Source: Ochotona curzoniae
Taxonomy: Eukaryota > Chordata > Mammalia > Lagomorpha > Ochotonidae
DNA: 64,000 nt
Reading direction: 5' to 3'
Assembly: GCF_017591425.1 (NCBI RefSeq)
Contig: NW_024465751.1
Span: 8,866,001-8,930,000 of the forward strand
Position 1 is the stretch's first letter. Every line of letters begins with the position of its first letter. Shown here piece after piece: positions 48,714-60,639 of this stretch. A program made the position numbers and the translations under genes. The notes beneath the pieces were generated by a model. It was not told where the DNA came from, did not search any database, and saw only the letters and a program-made list of their open reading frames with translations.

Positions 48714-49036
48714 GGCCGGGTTGGCACAATGGCTCAATTGGCTAATCTTCACCTTGCAAGTGTTGGGATCCCAGTTGGGCCCCAGTTCGTATCCTGGCTG
48801 CTCCACTTCCCATTGACCTCCCTGCTTGTGGTCTGGGAAAGCAGTGGAGGATGGCTCAAGGTCTTGGTACCCTGAATCCATTCAGAAGACTCAGAAAAAG
48901 CTTATGGCTCCTGGCTTCAGATTGGCTCAGCTCTGGCCGTTGTGGCCATTTGGGGAGTGAACCAGTGGATGGGAGATCTTTCTCTCTTCGTCTTTCCTTC
49001 TCTCTGTTATCTGCCTTTCCAATAACAATAAATATT
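48714..49036 (+). mobile_element. Lagomorph SINE, + strand
   Basis: Head GGCCGGGTTGGCACAATGGC, then 'gggatcccagttggg', 'ctgggaaagcagtggaggat', 'gggagtgaaccagtggat', and an A-rich tail 'caataacaataaat'. Confidence 0.9.
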
Positions 49037-49699
49037 TATGCTTTTTTGGTTGTTGTTCTTAAAGAAACTTGGTGGGTCAGCCTCAACCTCTGGATCCTCT
49101 GTGGCCTCAGTACTCCTAAGTAGTTGAGGCTTGTGGGAAAAGCTCTGGAGACAGGATTATAGATACTGTAGCCTTGGGGCCCAGGAAAACAAATGGAAGG
49201 AGGAACTGAGTCTTTGCAGTGAGGAACTCCCATGGGTCTGGCAGGAGGGCTTTTGATTGTTTTCCTATTAATGGAAGGACTCACATTTGCTACTGACTTG
49301 TGAACTTCCAAGAAATGCACTTTGAGGAAACCTTGAGGGCTCTACTAGGTATATTTCACTTTTGATTTTCACTGTGTTTTGTTCTGCATGCTTTCTACCA
49401 AATTCTTTTTGAGGTCATGTGTGTTTCCCATGAATGCTCTGTGGAAAAGCCTGCTGAAGGAATTCTTTCTCTGATAGTCATGCTTTTCACTTCTTGCACA
49501 TCCTTTCTCTGCTAATTTTGCTTCTTGCTCATCCTTTTAGCTCTTTTCCCCCTTTCCCTGCAAATTTTGCTCCTCTGTTCCAGTGTGTCCATCCTGCTTC
49601 ACCAGCCTCTTTAACAGATTCATCAGTTGTGTTGAAGTCTCTGTGTGCAGCTTCTAAGCATTGGGGTCATCTTGGGATGTGGTTCTGTTAACCTCTTCT

Positions 49700-49968
49700 T
49701 TTAGGGTTTATTTTTAGTTTCATTTTGTAAGGCAAATTTACAGAGAGAAGGACAGAAAGAGAAAGATCTTCCATCTGCTGAATCATTTGCCACATGGCCA
49801 CAATGGCCAGAGTTGGGCTGGTCTGCACCTAGGTCCCAGCAGTCTCTTCCAGGTCTTTCATGTGGGTGCTGGATGGGAAGCACAGCAGCTGAGATAAGAA
49901 CTGGCACCCATATGGGATGCCAGCACTAGAAGGTGGAGGATTAGTCTGTTGAGCCACAACCCCAACTC
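49700..49968 (-). mobile_element. Lagomorph SINE, internally shortened
   Basis: 'aaggcaaatttacagagaga', 'cttccatctgctgaatcatt', 'cccatatgggatgccagcac', end 'gagccacaaccccaactcc'. The middle 'ccaaggctttgggcc' section is missing. Confidence 0.87.
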
Positions 49969-50878
49969 CAGTTTCTATTAGCTTCTTTACTCTCATCTGG
50001 TAGGTCGCCTGTGGTGTGTGTGCTTGTGTGGGGCTCATTATTTTTGATGGTGTTATCAAATCCAGGCCACTGTGGGTGGAGCAGCAGGGACTGGAGTACG
50101 GAGTGTTGGTGCCTGCTCATCTGCAGGATGGGGCCTCTCTAGCTGGAAGGGCAGCTAAAGTCAGTCGGGTGTCTCCATTGCTTTCAGTTCACCCCAGCAT
50201 CCACTGGCTCCGCAGTGGCTGCTGCCTCCTGATGCTTTGTGGGAGGAGTGGGGTGCTGGAGGGGTGTTCTCTGTCTTTCTGTTGCAGCCGTGTACACCTC
50301 TTTCCATGCTGTGGACGCCATCATGCCATGGATCTCTGCTGCTGTATATGGAGTTTGCTTCCTGCTAGAGGAAGGTGCTCTGGGTTTTCCTGTCCCTCAG
50401 GCTTGATTGGCACTGTTTTCCCAGCTCACATAGCAACGTATCTGCTGCATTGGGATGAGATGGTTTTGATTGGAAGCAATCTCCCAACACCTCTTTTATG
50501 TGGGTCCTGAGCCTGGGCGTACCCTCACCTACTTCCTTCCCCAGGAGCCCTGGGCATTCTCTGCCCTGCAGTGCATGCTTAGCTGCAGCCTGTGGTGGAA
50601 GAGGTGACAGATGGCTGTTGCTTGTTCCTCAGGCTTGTGGTAGGGACAGAAGGCCTTTTTTTTTTTTGTCTATTTCCCACATGGTCTTTGCTTTGTGCCT
50701 CCTGCAAGGGCAGTGGATCTTACCCAGGACTCTGGCAGAAAGGGTCTAGAGTGCTTCCTGCCTGGACCCCTAGGAGGACTTCCTCAGGTCTCCTTCTTTG
50801 CCCAGCATCTTCCCATGGGGCTCCTCCTGTCTGATGATTTCAGAAATGCTACACTGTCTCAGGCCCATTTTTGCCCTT
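49969..50878. other. GC-rich segment with a long open frame, unassigned
   Basis: About 900 bases richer in GC than the surroundings. A + strand frame (50016-50510) is open for 164 codons but begins only at a GTG; the first ATG (near 50329) leaves about 60 codons. The product is Cys/Leu/Ser-rich with no motif I know. It may be an old repeat 5' region rather than a gene. Confidence 0.4.
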
Positions 50879-50912
50879 AAAGAATCTGAAGTTTAAAAGA
50901 ATCTGAAGTTTA
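50879..50912. repeat. 17-bp tandem duplication
   Basis: AAAGAATCTGAAGTTTA occurs twice head to tail (50879-50895, 50896-50912) directly before the SINE at 50914. It is a local duplication, not a target duplication, because no copy follows the SINE. Confidence 0.9.
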
Positions 50913-50913
50913 A

Positions 50914-51182
50914 GGGTGGTGAGGCGACTTAAAGGCTAATCCTGTACCTGCAGTGCCAGCATCCTATTAGTGTGCCAGTTCAAATCCTGCCAGTTCAAAT
51001 CCACTTCCCATCAGCTCCCTGCTTAGGGCTTGGGAAAGCAGTGGAGGATGGCTTAAGTCTCTGGGCTCGTGCATGTACTTCAGAAACCTGAAAGAAGTTC
51101 CTGGTTACTGGCTTTTGATCAGCTCAGCTCTGACTACTGCAGCCATGTGGGGAGTGAGCCAGCAGCTGGAAGAAGGACACAG
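50914..51182 (+). mobile_element. Lagomorph SINE, + strand, 3'-truncated
   Basis: Head 'gggtggtgaggcgacttaaa', 'cacttcccatcagctccctg', 'gggaaagcagtggaggatgg', 'gtggggagtgagccagcag'. It stops before the usual pyrimidine-rich part and A-tail. It carries a short internal duplication of GCCAGTTCAAATCC (50972-51002 region). Confidence 0.85.
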
Positions 51183-51453
51183 AGGAGGTCCTCTTGGTGG
51201 CCTCAGAGGATGAGGGCTGAGACAATTGCATTGACCTGTTTTTGCAGCAGTGTATTCTTTTTCTTTTCAAGATGATTCCCAAATCTAAATTGTTTCTTCC
51301 TTGATATTTATTTCAGGGTTTCTTCTTTGTTCTCTTTTAAACATTTCATTGGGCTCTGCTGCTCCATCTCCTGTCCTCACAGAAGATTCATCAACTACCT
51401 TGTGCCTTATACAAATACCTCCTTCCCCAACACACTGAATACTCACTGATTTC

Positions 51454-51741
51454 TTTTTTTAAAAAAAGTCTATGTTTTAAATGCAGAGTTACAGAGAGAT
51501 TTCCCCATCTTCCAGTTCACTCCCCAAATGGCCACAGTGGCCTGGCCAAATCCAACAGCCAGAAGTTTCATCAAGGTCTGCTCATGTACTTGGGCCATGG
51601 ATATACACATGCTGTGGGGATGTCAGGGGACATAATCCCTTCAGCCCTACTCTAAAACCTTTTCTGGTGCACTAGGAGGAGCTGGGTGGGCTACCAGTGA
51701 CTCAAATGGCAGCTTATCTTGCTGTTCCACAACACCAGCTC
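51454..51741 (-). mobile_element. Lagomorph SINE
   Basis: T/A-rich start, 'cagagttacagagagatttc', 'cagttcactccccaaatggc', end 'gttccacaacaccagctc'. Confidence 0.83.
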
Positions 51742-51784
51742 AAACTATCATTATTTTAACAATCATTATTACAAATATGCAGCT

Positions 51785-52330
51785 GAACTCTTTGTATAAG
51801 TTTATTATTGCTGCTGGGATTTACCACAAATTTAATGGCTTGATGACAACAGATATACAATCATTTATATTTTTAGAAGTCAGAAATTTTAAATGCATAT
51901 GATAGGACCAAAAGCAGTTTATTGGCAGGGCTTGTTTCTTGTTGGGGCTCTAGTTAGAGTCTGTTTCTTGCCTGTCCCCAAAGTCACACTTTCTCTGCCC
52001 ACTGGTATTCATTGGTTTGTGGCTGTACCACCCAATCTTTGCTTCAGTTATCACCCCAGTTCTCTACTGCCATAGTACAACTTCCCTTTTTCTCCTTATA
52101 AGAACATTTATTTTGCTTAATCATGGGATTAATCACAATTTAATCAGTAGGAGTGCCATGTATGAGCTAGGATTATCTCCCATCTCAAGATCCTCAATCC
52201 CCTCTCAAAGTCCCTTCTGCCAAGTAAGGCTACCTTCCCAGGTTCCAGGGATTAGGAGCTGGGTAATTAATCTATTAGGTCCTCTCCTTTTACTCTGAGA
52301 AAGCTGAATCCCATGAGAGGTAGGGAGTAT
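51785..52330 (+). mobile_element. Ancient LTR-like repeat relic
   Basis: 'agtttattattgctgctggg' with 'tttaccacaaatttaatggc', then 'ccttataagaacatttattt', then 'ggattaatcacaatttaatc'. Same order of landmarks as the relic at 14.3 kb, which reads like a diverged member of one family. Confidence 0.45.
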
Positions 52331-53099
52331 TTGCCGAGAATGGTTGGGGGTCTGATCTAGGATGAGGAAAGCAGGTAGGCTCATGACTTTCTCTCCCACC
52401 AACTCACATTGTGGAAACTGCTTCAGGCTCCTGACCTTCCAGGCTTGCTCTGGCTAGCAGAGCTAGTAACATGGACAAAGCAAAGGTCTGGGGATGAGGC
52501 ACGAACAGGAGACCAGTGATGGTGGAAGTCTCTCCGAAGTTTCCTTTATTTGCCCTTTCACCTCTACTTGTTTACTCTTTTCCCCCATTAGCGCATATTG
52601 GATACAGCTGAGTCCAACTAGACCAGGTGCTTCTAGCCCCAAGCCCACTCCCTGTAGTGCTTGGCTCAATGAGTGCTAGTCAACTCCTTAGCCCACAACA
52701 CAAGCTGGGCCTTTTCTCCTGTCTACCCAGCGCCACCCCACAGAGCTGCCACTGTGCACACCCCTAAGGCTTCGCTGGCGTCATATCCCACAAATCCCTA
52801 GCACATGGTGGCTTTACTTCCCCCTGACTTGTGCTGTGTAGCATTTCACTCTTCTTAGCAATTAGCCATTGAGGATAATGTGATGGCAATGTTTTTGAGG
52901 ACATCCAAGCCATTTAATGCCGAGAGTAAAGATGAATTATGGGTTAGTTCCCATTCTAGCACAAAATGAACCCAATGACCCAAGACTTGGGCTCTTATGC
53001 CCATAATTATGTACAATGTCCAAGTGCACCAAGACTTGAAGTTCTTTCTATCTTAAGAGTTCGTTTGTTTCAGCTACATACCTCTTGCTATCACAGGCT
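52331..53099. other. No gene recognised
   Basis: Sequence between the LTR-like relic and half-L1 copy A, unassigned. Confidence 0.45.
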
Positions 53100-53396
53100 T
53101 TTAAAAATTTTTTTACTTCTTCTCCTTGTTCTTGTTATTATTATCACTTTATGTTACAGTTCTGTAGGCCCTGGGTTTTCCATTATCCCATCCCCAATTC
53201 CCTCCCCCACCCTATATCATTACTAAAGTGTAGTTCTTCATACACAGTCATATGTCCATCATTGTGGGCATGGACAATGGCAGAGAGTCCAGCGTCCTAA
53301 TGTCAAGATATATGTAAACAGTTTCTTTGGGAGTCCATCTTTAATCTGGAAGTAGAGATGGATACATATTGCATTGTATCCTCACATCTGGATATG

Positions 53397-53644
53397 TGAG
53401 TCTCCATTACACAGTTACTAAACATCCCCTTAAATGAAAAGCCACAATACAAAATCAACAATAGGAAGAAAAATAAAAACTTATAATGCCATAAACTTAA
53501 ATAACATGTTACTAGGTATGAGAGTCTCTATTACACAGTTACTATACATCACCTTAAATTGAAAGCCACAAAACAAAATCAACAACACGAAGAAAAAAGA
53601 AATTAACAACACCATAAAGTTAAATAACATGCTACTGAATGACT
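53397..53644 (-). repeat. Two-unit 124-bp tandem duplication in the half-L1 3'UTR (copy A)
   Basis: Landmarks recur at a spacing of 124: 'ttacacagttact' follows 53405 and 53529, and 'gccacaa' starts at 53441 and 53565. The units differ at scattered positions. The same arrangement (spacing about 123) is found in copy B, so the duplication belongs to the family. Confidence 0.85.
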
Positions 53645-53779
53645 GATGTGTCGCTGCAGAAATGAAAAAGAAAATCAAATCAAGAACCTTCTTGAAGATG
53701 ATGCTATTGCATGATCTATGAGTCACTGAAGAATTTAATCAAAAGAGAGTGTTTGAAGAGGTGAAACTAATAAAAACAT

Positions 53780-53930
53780 CAAAATCCATGAGATGCAATT
53801 TCTGCTCATCTTTGTTGGTGAAATGTGTCTCCTGTAGGCAACAAATAGATTGGTTTTGTTTTTTGAATCCAGTTTGCTAATGTACAATGCTTGATGTATG
53901 AGTTTAAGCTATTTGCATTCAGAATTAATA
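53780..53930 (-). pseudogene. ORF2 5' remnant ending at the shared deletion point (copy A)
   Basis: The minus strand encodes a stretch like [19 protein letters not shown], matching the endonuclease start of L1 ORF2 around E43 ([13 protein letters not shown] in the intact copy). Upstream sequence to about 53930 also aligns by eye to the intact ORF2 start. Downstream it leaves ORF2 homology near 53785 and enters the 3'UTR. Only E43 of the catalytic set is inside this fragment, so it cannot encode an enzyme. Confidence 0.78.
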
Positions 53931-54015
53931 TAAATAGGTGGTAATTGGTCCTGTCATTTTAGCAATGGGTTGTTCATTGATTTAGTCTTCTGTTGTTACT
54001 TCACTGGGATGTTCT

Positions 54016-54981
54016 TCACATTTGCCTTTGGTTTTGGTGGGTGCTATTCCTCTTCTCTGTTAAAAGAAGTATCATTTGTAGGGCAGGTTTGGAAGAAGTG
54101 TATTCTTTTAACTTTTCTTTACTGTGAAAGAATTTTGTTTCATTTTCAAAGACACAGGAAAGCTTTGCTGGGTGTGTTATTCTGGGCCTACATTTTTTTT
54201 TTTCTTTTAGAATCTGGAATATGTCACTCCATTCTCTTCTGGCCTGTAGAGTTTCCTGTGAGAGGTCTCCTATGAGTTTAATTGTCATTCCTCTATAGGT
54301 CAAATGATTTTTTCCCGTGCACATTTAAGGATCATTTCCTTATGTTTGATTGAAGAGAGCTTGATGATCATGTGTAATGGTGAAGATCATTTTGGTCAAC
54401 TCTGTTGGGAGTTCTGTGCCCCTCTTGGATGTTGTTTCCCAATTGTTTCTCCAGATTAGGGAAATTTTCTCTTATTATTTGAACTTATTGAATACATTTG
54501 TAAACCCAGTTTATCTTTCTGCACCAGAAGTACAACTCTCATAACTCTTATATTTGGCCTTTTAATAGCGTCTTTCAATTCTTGAATACTTTTTTTGGCC
54601 TGATCCAGCTCTGTTTCCAGCTTTTTGTTTGTTTTCCCCTAGTGACAAGAAATATTTTCTAATTTCAAGATTCTTTCTTCTGCTTGTTTCATTCTATTTT
54701 GGAGACTCCACTGTACTTTTAATTTGCTCCATTGTATTCTTCATGTCTGATATATCAGCTTTCATTTGATTCATTTCCAATGTGACATATTTCTTAAATT
54801 TCTTTACGTGCTTCTCATTGTTGATAAGAAGCTTCATAACAAGTGTTTTGAATTCTGTATCCCCCATTTTCTCAATGTCTTCTTCAATGAATTCTGAAAT
54901 TGGCAAAGGGTTTTGTTCCTTTGCAGAGGAGTCTTCAGTAATACTCATTGTACCTCTGTCTCTTCTTTTGCTGTTGGTCAT
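54016..54981 (-). pseudogene. Decayed L1-type ORF1 of half-L1 copy A
   Basis: Two open pieces flank a frame-broken middle. The N-terminal piece (54694-54981, 95 aa) starts at an ATG (MTNSKRRDRG) and holds the start of a coiled coil before a TAG stop. The C-terminal piece (54016-54324, 102 aa) has the ORF1 C-terminal domain: YRGMTIKLIGDLSQETLQAR followed by REW, and HPAKLSC where ORF1 proteins have YPAKLSF. Between them (54325-54693) homology continues, including the ENFPNLEKQ region on the minus strand, but with frameshifts and stops. Sequence differs clearly from the intact ORF1 at 30.7-31.7 kb, so this is an older lineage. Confidence 0.82.
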
Positions 54982-54984
54982 TGT

Positions 54985-57330
54985 ACTTCTTGCTATCAGA
55001 TTCTTTTACTTGGGGCAGGTTTCTAAGCTGTGTCACCCACAGTTCTACAGTTCGATTTTATTTATTGCAGTTGGTACACGGCTCTTTGTTTGCAGTCACT
55101 TGTGCCACCCCTCTAGCGAGTTCCAGGTTCCAGGTCTGGTTCTTATGTTAGATTTCCTTGATGGTTTCTGTAGCCCCAGATACTGGCTTGCCAGTCTCCA
55201 CCTCCTGTGCTACTGTGCTGAGGTTGCACAGTTGTCTATACAACCTTTCTCCCACTTCCAGTTGGAGTACATCCCAGGTATATTGGGAGACACCAGGTAT
55301 CCTATATAGCTAGGTTGTTGGTGGTGGTAATTTTGCAGGAACCTGTTGTCTGTTAGGTCTGAGGGCCACACAGAGCTATTTTCATCTGTACAATGCCATA
55401 GTCAGTGGTCCTTCCCCACTCTAGCTCACCTGAGGCCCACATGTGTTGTAGCTGTGCCTGGTCTAGTCTGCCCCCATCCCAACTCATGCTCTCCAGTGAG
55501 ATTGGTTGTCCAGCAGGGGAGCCCACATTCCTCTGCCTGCTTTGCCTCCTCCCCCCTGGTTCTCACGTTTGCTGTTTGGGTGCTACAACTATACCTGGTA
55601 CGCCTCACCTCACCTTGGCATTCCTTCATGTGCACTAGTATGTGTTGTGACTGAAACTGGCCTGACCCACACTCTATGCTGGCGTTTGGATTCACCAGCG
55701 GTTGATGTGAATGGGTTCAGCCTGGTCTGCCCCCCACCTATGCCATATATATGATGGTGGGTATCTTCCTCTGGCCTGGTCTGGGTTGCTCTGTATCGTG
55801 GTTCTTGAGCTCACCTGTAGGGGCTGTGGTCCAACAGAAGAGCTTCCCAGGTTCCTCATTCAGAACCTCTCCCTATGCCAGGTCTTGCGCATACTGGTGG
55901 TTCCATGGGCCAGCCCTCCTTGTTGGCCTTCAATCCATTCCAGTTCTTGGTGTTGGCTGTTTCACCCCAGCAAAGGCTCGTCTATACCCAGACACTGCTC
56001 ATACATGGCTCAGTAGGGGCAGAGACCCAGCCTAGTCCGTCCTACATCTACCCAGTTTCTCCAGAGCACCAGATGGTGAAGGCATCTAGCCCAGCTTGGT
56101 GCACCCAGCCCCAGCCCACAATTGTGCCTAGGGAGATTGCAGCCATATTCAGACCAGAACGCAGCCCCTCACTCCAGTCCCCAGACCCTCCCATGGGAAT
56201 CCCAACCTAGAAAGGGTGCACAATCACAGCTCCCCAACTGAGTCTATTCCCAGTCCTAGATTGTGCGCATACCCGTGGGTGCTCTGACCCAGTTGGCTTA
56301 GCCCCTCTCCTGTCTCAACCTTTGCCTTTGATGCTGTGGCATAGTATCCCTGCCTCATGCAGACCAGTTGGTGTAAGAGCCTAGATCGGAATGACATGTG
56401 CTTCATTCTGATTTCTGTTCTTTTTTGTGAGTTGTAAGTTTGTTTGGCCCTGCCCAGTCCGCCCCCTTTTAGTTGCAGCTCAACCCACCTGACATCCTAT
56501 TTTCGGATGCACCTTTGGGTGGTGCTGCCTTGATCTGCCCAGATTGCCATCAGTTCCTTTACCCATAAGTGATGGCAGGTGCCATGGTCACTCCTAGCTT
56601 AGCCAATCACCACCCCAGCTTGTGAGCTAACCTGTGGGATTTGTATTTCCACAGGGTTGGGCCCACAATTCCCCCACAGAGTTTACCCCTGGACCAAGTT
56701 CTCTTGCATGATGGTTAGTGTCTTGACCCTGCTGAATGTGACCAGTCCACTATTCCACCATCCAGTCAAGTAATGGTACCTAGCCCTGCCAAACAGGCCC
56801 CCATCCATAGCTTTGGTGTGGACTGGTGTGTGGCAGTCAGTAATGCTCTATGCTAACAGCCCATCTCAGGATTCCTAATTTGGCTGGTGAATCAGTCTTG
56901 CCAAAATAGATCTTATGGACATTCCCCTCCAAAACATCAGGGCACAGTCCCCACACTTGCCCAAAAGTTTCATAACCCTGTTTCTGTGAATCACCCAGAA
57001 TTCATCTCTCACCTACACTAAAGCTGGCCTTATTCATGGGCATCCCTAAGCAGCAATTTCATATTTTAAAAACCCCAGAGCTTGCCATTGGGCAGCCAGC
57101 AGGTGGGGCCTGGCACCATTTGATGCACTGGCTGCCCAAAGCCAAGGACTCAGTCACTGCCTTTCGGCAGTGGCTTTGTCCTGAGACCCCAGCCTTGGAT
57201 TCGGCCCGGCAGGGGCACCCCCCCACAGCCACCACACTGTGGAGAGCTGCAAGCCGCCCCCAATCCCAAGGCCCGGACCCCTCCCAGACTCATCCTGCAG
57301 CATGGTTTTGGTGGCAGGGCAGTGGCTCCT
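54985..57330 (-). promoter_or_regulatory. Probable 5'UTR of half-L1 copy A with degenerate monomers
   Basis: About 2.3 kb of GC-rich DNA upstream of the ORF1 ATG. It has no recognisable protein, but a loose motif like 'gcctggtctgccccca' recurs on the + strand near 55458, 55717, 55776, 56028, 56090, 56285, 56440, 56527 and 56785. This suggests decayed tandem monomers such as some L1 5'UTRs carry. Open frames of about 80-110 aa here are Pro/Ser/Leu-rich and look incidental. The outer limit is a guess from base composition, and part of the region could be older flanking DNA. Confidence 0.55.
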
Positions 57331-57860
57331 AGTTTTCAAAGACCATTTTGGTTGATATGTGAAGTACAACAGTAAAGCAGCACTTAGGAGGGGATTTCAG
57401 TGGCTCAGGTAGCATATGATGCTGGTTTGAACCAAGTAGGTAGTGTTGGAAATGGGAAGAGGGAGGTGTCAGGCTAAATTTTCAAAGTTGAACAAAGAAA
57501 AATGGTTGGCAGCTTAGAAGCCGTGTTGTAGTAGTACAGTATGTGAGGGTAGAAATGCTGAATTCTTTTCAGCTCTTAATCTTGGGTTTACTGAATGCTC
57601 CAAACAGAAAATATCCCAATTACAAAAATTTCCACTTGGAAAATCATGCAAATGTGATTGTGTGCCTGCAGCACTGTAAGTATTGCCCTCTGGATCTATA
57701 GGCACTTTCTGATTCAACACAATCCTCTGAGAGAAAGTAAATATGGGTTTTTCTTTTTTGGCAGAAAAATGTCCAACTTCTAAGTCCAAGACAAGATTCC
57801 CTTCATCTCACCCCAGAAACTGTCTTTTGGTGATGGTGGGCCCATAAGTAATCACATTTC

Positions 57861-58123
57861 ATTTTTATTTATTTATTTTTTTATTTTATGTTACAACTCC
57901 ATAGGCTCTGAGATTTCCCTTATCCCTTCCCCAAACTTCCCTCTCCTCACACTGATTTCCCCCATATTTCAGCAATAGTATAATCCTTCATAAGCAGTCA
58001 TAATTGCATCATTCTGCTATGTAAGTGTATCCTGACTTTGTAGGTATGGACAAGGGCGGACAGTCCAGCACCCTATTGTGAAGATGTATTTAACAGTTTC
58101 ATTGGGAGTCCATCTTTAGTAGC
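57861..58123 (-). mobile_element. 5'-truncated L1/half-L1 3'UTR copy
   Basis: 263 bases on the minus strand matching the last part of the half-L1 3'UTR (compare 53120-53340): T-run on +, the shared 26-bp block (57893-57918), C-rich tract, then 'agtccagc' and 'gggagtccatcttta'. It is flanked by CACATTTC at 57853-57860 and 58124-58131, a plausible 8-bp target duplication. Confidence 0.82.
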
Positions 58124-58924
58124 CACATTTCTATCTTAATGGCAACCAAACCATGGTGTCTAGAAGATAATGCTGCAGATCTCTGTTCAAAGAAAGGTTC
58201 CACTAGGCAAGGACTTGCTTTGCTGCTTGGTCCTTTTTCCCTCAGTGTTCCAGAACTCCCGCAAAGCTAACAGCAGCAGGATTTGATTAGCACAACTCTA
58301 GCGCATATACATTAAGCCTCAGGGACTATATTAAGCTGACAGTGCTCATCAGCACAGTGAATTTAGCTATCCAAAGCTGGCCAATGGCAGGCAAGTCTGG
58401 GTACCAATTACAGTTTGCCTTCCAGGCTCCCTTTGCTATTATGTGAATTTCGATACAGCTGTAGCAATAGTAAGGGAATAAAAAAAAATTGAACCATTTC
58501 AACAAATAAGGCTTAACTTCCTAAGTTAAGACAGGAAAAACAAAGATGGTTAGCTGACAATACTCATAACAGGCAGTGCGACAAATGCTGATTTTTGTTC
58601 TTCAATGAATATTTTTAAAATGTTCCTTTCTTCACAACTTCTCAGCATGGCATTCACTTCATGGGAGGTTTTTGGAATATTGATGTATATTAATTAGCAA
58701 GCATAAAATCTACATCTGCCAGGAGCTGGCTCTGGGGCAAGGGAGGGAACAGAACAATGAATACTGTGGCAAGTGCTCTGGAATATCAGTTATTAATGGC
58801 CAGAATGGTAGTTGAGGTCTGAAGAAACTGGGTGTTTTATAGGGTGATGTGGTCAGATCTTGAGTAGTTGTTGTAAATGGGAGTCTCCAGAAATAGAGAA
58901 GGAGGCCAAGCATCTATGTGTAAC

Positions 58925-59080
58925 AAACATTGGCTTCAAGACCAAGTAGACTCAGTTTGGAATCTCCTACTTGTACCACTCAACCATGTCCTTGTTTTGG
59001 ACAAATTAGCCTGACCTCTCCAAGCTTGTTCCCCCCTCTGTGAGATGGAAGGCAATGTGTGCATCTAGGGTCTTTTTAAA
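58925..59080 (+). mobile_element. MIR fragment
   Basis: 'agtttggaatctcctacttg', 'gacaaattagcctgacctct', 'ctctgtgagatggaaggcaa' follow MIR on +. Confidence 0.6.
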
Positions 59081-60639
59081 GATCATGGTCAGGCACAGCC
59101 TCCAGCCTGGCCAACGACCGCAGCCCTGGTTGATATGCAGCGCTGAGGACTAGTATCCACAGAGCTGCACCTGAGCCTCTCCCTCCTTGTTGGCAACTCT
59201 GGGGTCAGCTGGAGGCAATCAGAATAAGGGGCAGACACCTGTTCACACTTCAGAAGAAAGGAGGCATGCCAAGCCACTGCCTGACACTGTGTCTGGAAAG
59301 GATTCTCTGAAAGTAAAGGCTGATTTCTGTCTTGTTTACTTGGTTTTGCTCTGCTGTTTTCTGTTGCCCTTTTGTCTGAGTAGATTTTTAAGAATTTTCT
59401 GCCAGTGTCTGGTCCCACCACATCTGGGCTATCACTCTGTTAGTTCTTGATCTTTCCAAGGGACAGAAGGGGATAGGGCATTCCTTCTCTGATTCGAAAA
59501 TGTTCTATCAGTGTTAGGAAGCTTCTGATGGATGATTTACCTGATTCAGTGACCTCTTCTGGGTATGGTAACCTTTGTCCCTGATCAGGGCACACTGATA
59601 TGGCAGAAAGCATGAGACTGAATTGAGTGGATTGTTAGATTAAGGAGCTTTGGCTTGTACTTCTTATTACTTCCTGCAGTTGAGGTCACAGCACACAGCG
59701 TTTCTGAGCAGGATGACCCTTAAGACAGTGTGGTTTCCTCCCCTCCAAGGAGGGTACTTGCAGGTAGATTCATGAGGAGTTTTTCTTCTCCTTGACCCTC
59801 ATTCCCCTGTACAGTGAGGATTGGCATCTTTCTCTATTTTGAGAAGAGAAATGTAAACAATTGATTGCAAAGTTGCCAGAGATGGCCCTCTGACTGGACA
59901 TCCAATCCTTTGTGCAGCTGGTATCTCCATCCTCCTGGTCTGAACCCTGGATGTATGTGGACAATGAGGTTGGACATCCTGATACATTTTGTGATGTGGA
60001 GACATTTTCTGTCACTGTGCATTTCCAGATGAAGATAGCCCTTAAGTCTCTGGTGCTTATCAGCAGTCAGCATAAATCAGTGGAACTTGTAAGAACTCTT
60101 GATTCAGCTGAGCATGTCCACCCATCCTGCCTTGATTCTGGAGGTTCACAGTACAAGATCTTGAAGCCTCATTGGTACAACCTCTTGTGATCACCTTTTT
60201 GCCTCCATGGTACCATGTAGTAAGAGACAGGGAGGCTGTGTATCTGTGTTTATCTCCATCTCTAGAATCTTGTGAAAAATAAGTGAGATGAAGCATATGA
60301 GGTATCTAATGATAGAATATATGCCCAGTTTCTGCAAGTGGTAGAAAATGTAGATTCTTCTCTCCTATAGTTTCTTTTCTCTTTCTGATAGAAGGCAATG
60401 GTATGTGGGGCCTTTACCAGATTTCTTAGGGAAAATAAGGATCTACTTGAATCCACTAGATAAATATACTTCTGTAATGTGATGGGTAATGGTTAATTAT
60501 CTAAGACACTGGGCCCATGAAAGATTCATTATACTACACATAAATAATGTGTAGAAAGAAACAATTTAGATTTTATGGGTTGATATCCAGGAGAATTAGG
60601 CTAAAGATTTGTATTGTGTGGACTAGTGGGTCCTTTAGA

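Larger units (their letters stand above)
53100..57330 (-). mobile_element. Half-L1 (HAL1-like) element, copy A
   Basis: An L1-derived element of about 4.2 kb on the minus strand, in order: long 5'UTR-like region (54985-57330), decayed ORF1 (54016-54981), about the first 60 codons of ORF2 (53780-53930), then directly a 3'UTR (53100-53779) with a G-rich tract. Some 3.6 kb of ORF2 (most of the endonuclease, all of the reverse transcriptase) is absent. The same join occurs in the copy at 61.5-62.9 kb, so the deletion predates insertion. Elements with ORF1 but no ORF2 are known as HAL1 in mammals; membership here is inference. I found no clear target duplication, so the 5' boundary is approximate. 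Confidence 0.82.

Noticed and set aside
55346..56210. Overlapping + frames of 80-111 aa
   Set aside because: They fall in the probable half-L1 5' region, are Pro/Ser/Leu-rich and overlap each other in different frames.
53100..57330. Target duplication for half-L1 copy A
   Set aside because: No convincing match between the sequence left of 53100 and the area around 57330, so none was annotated.
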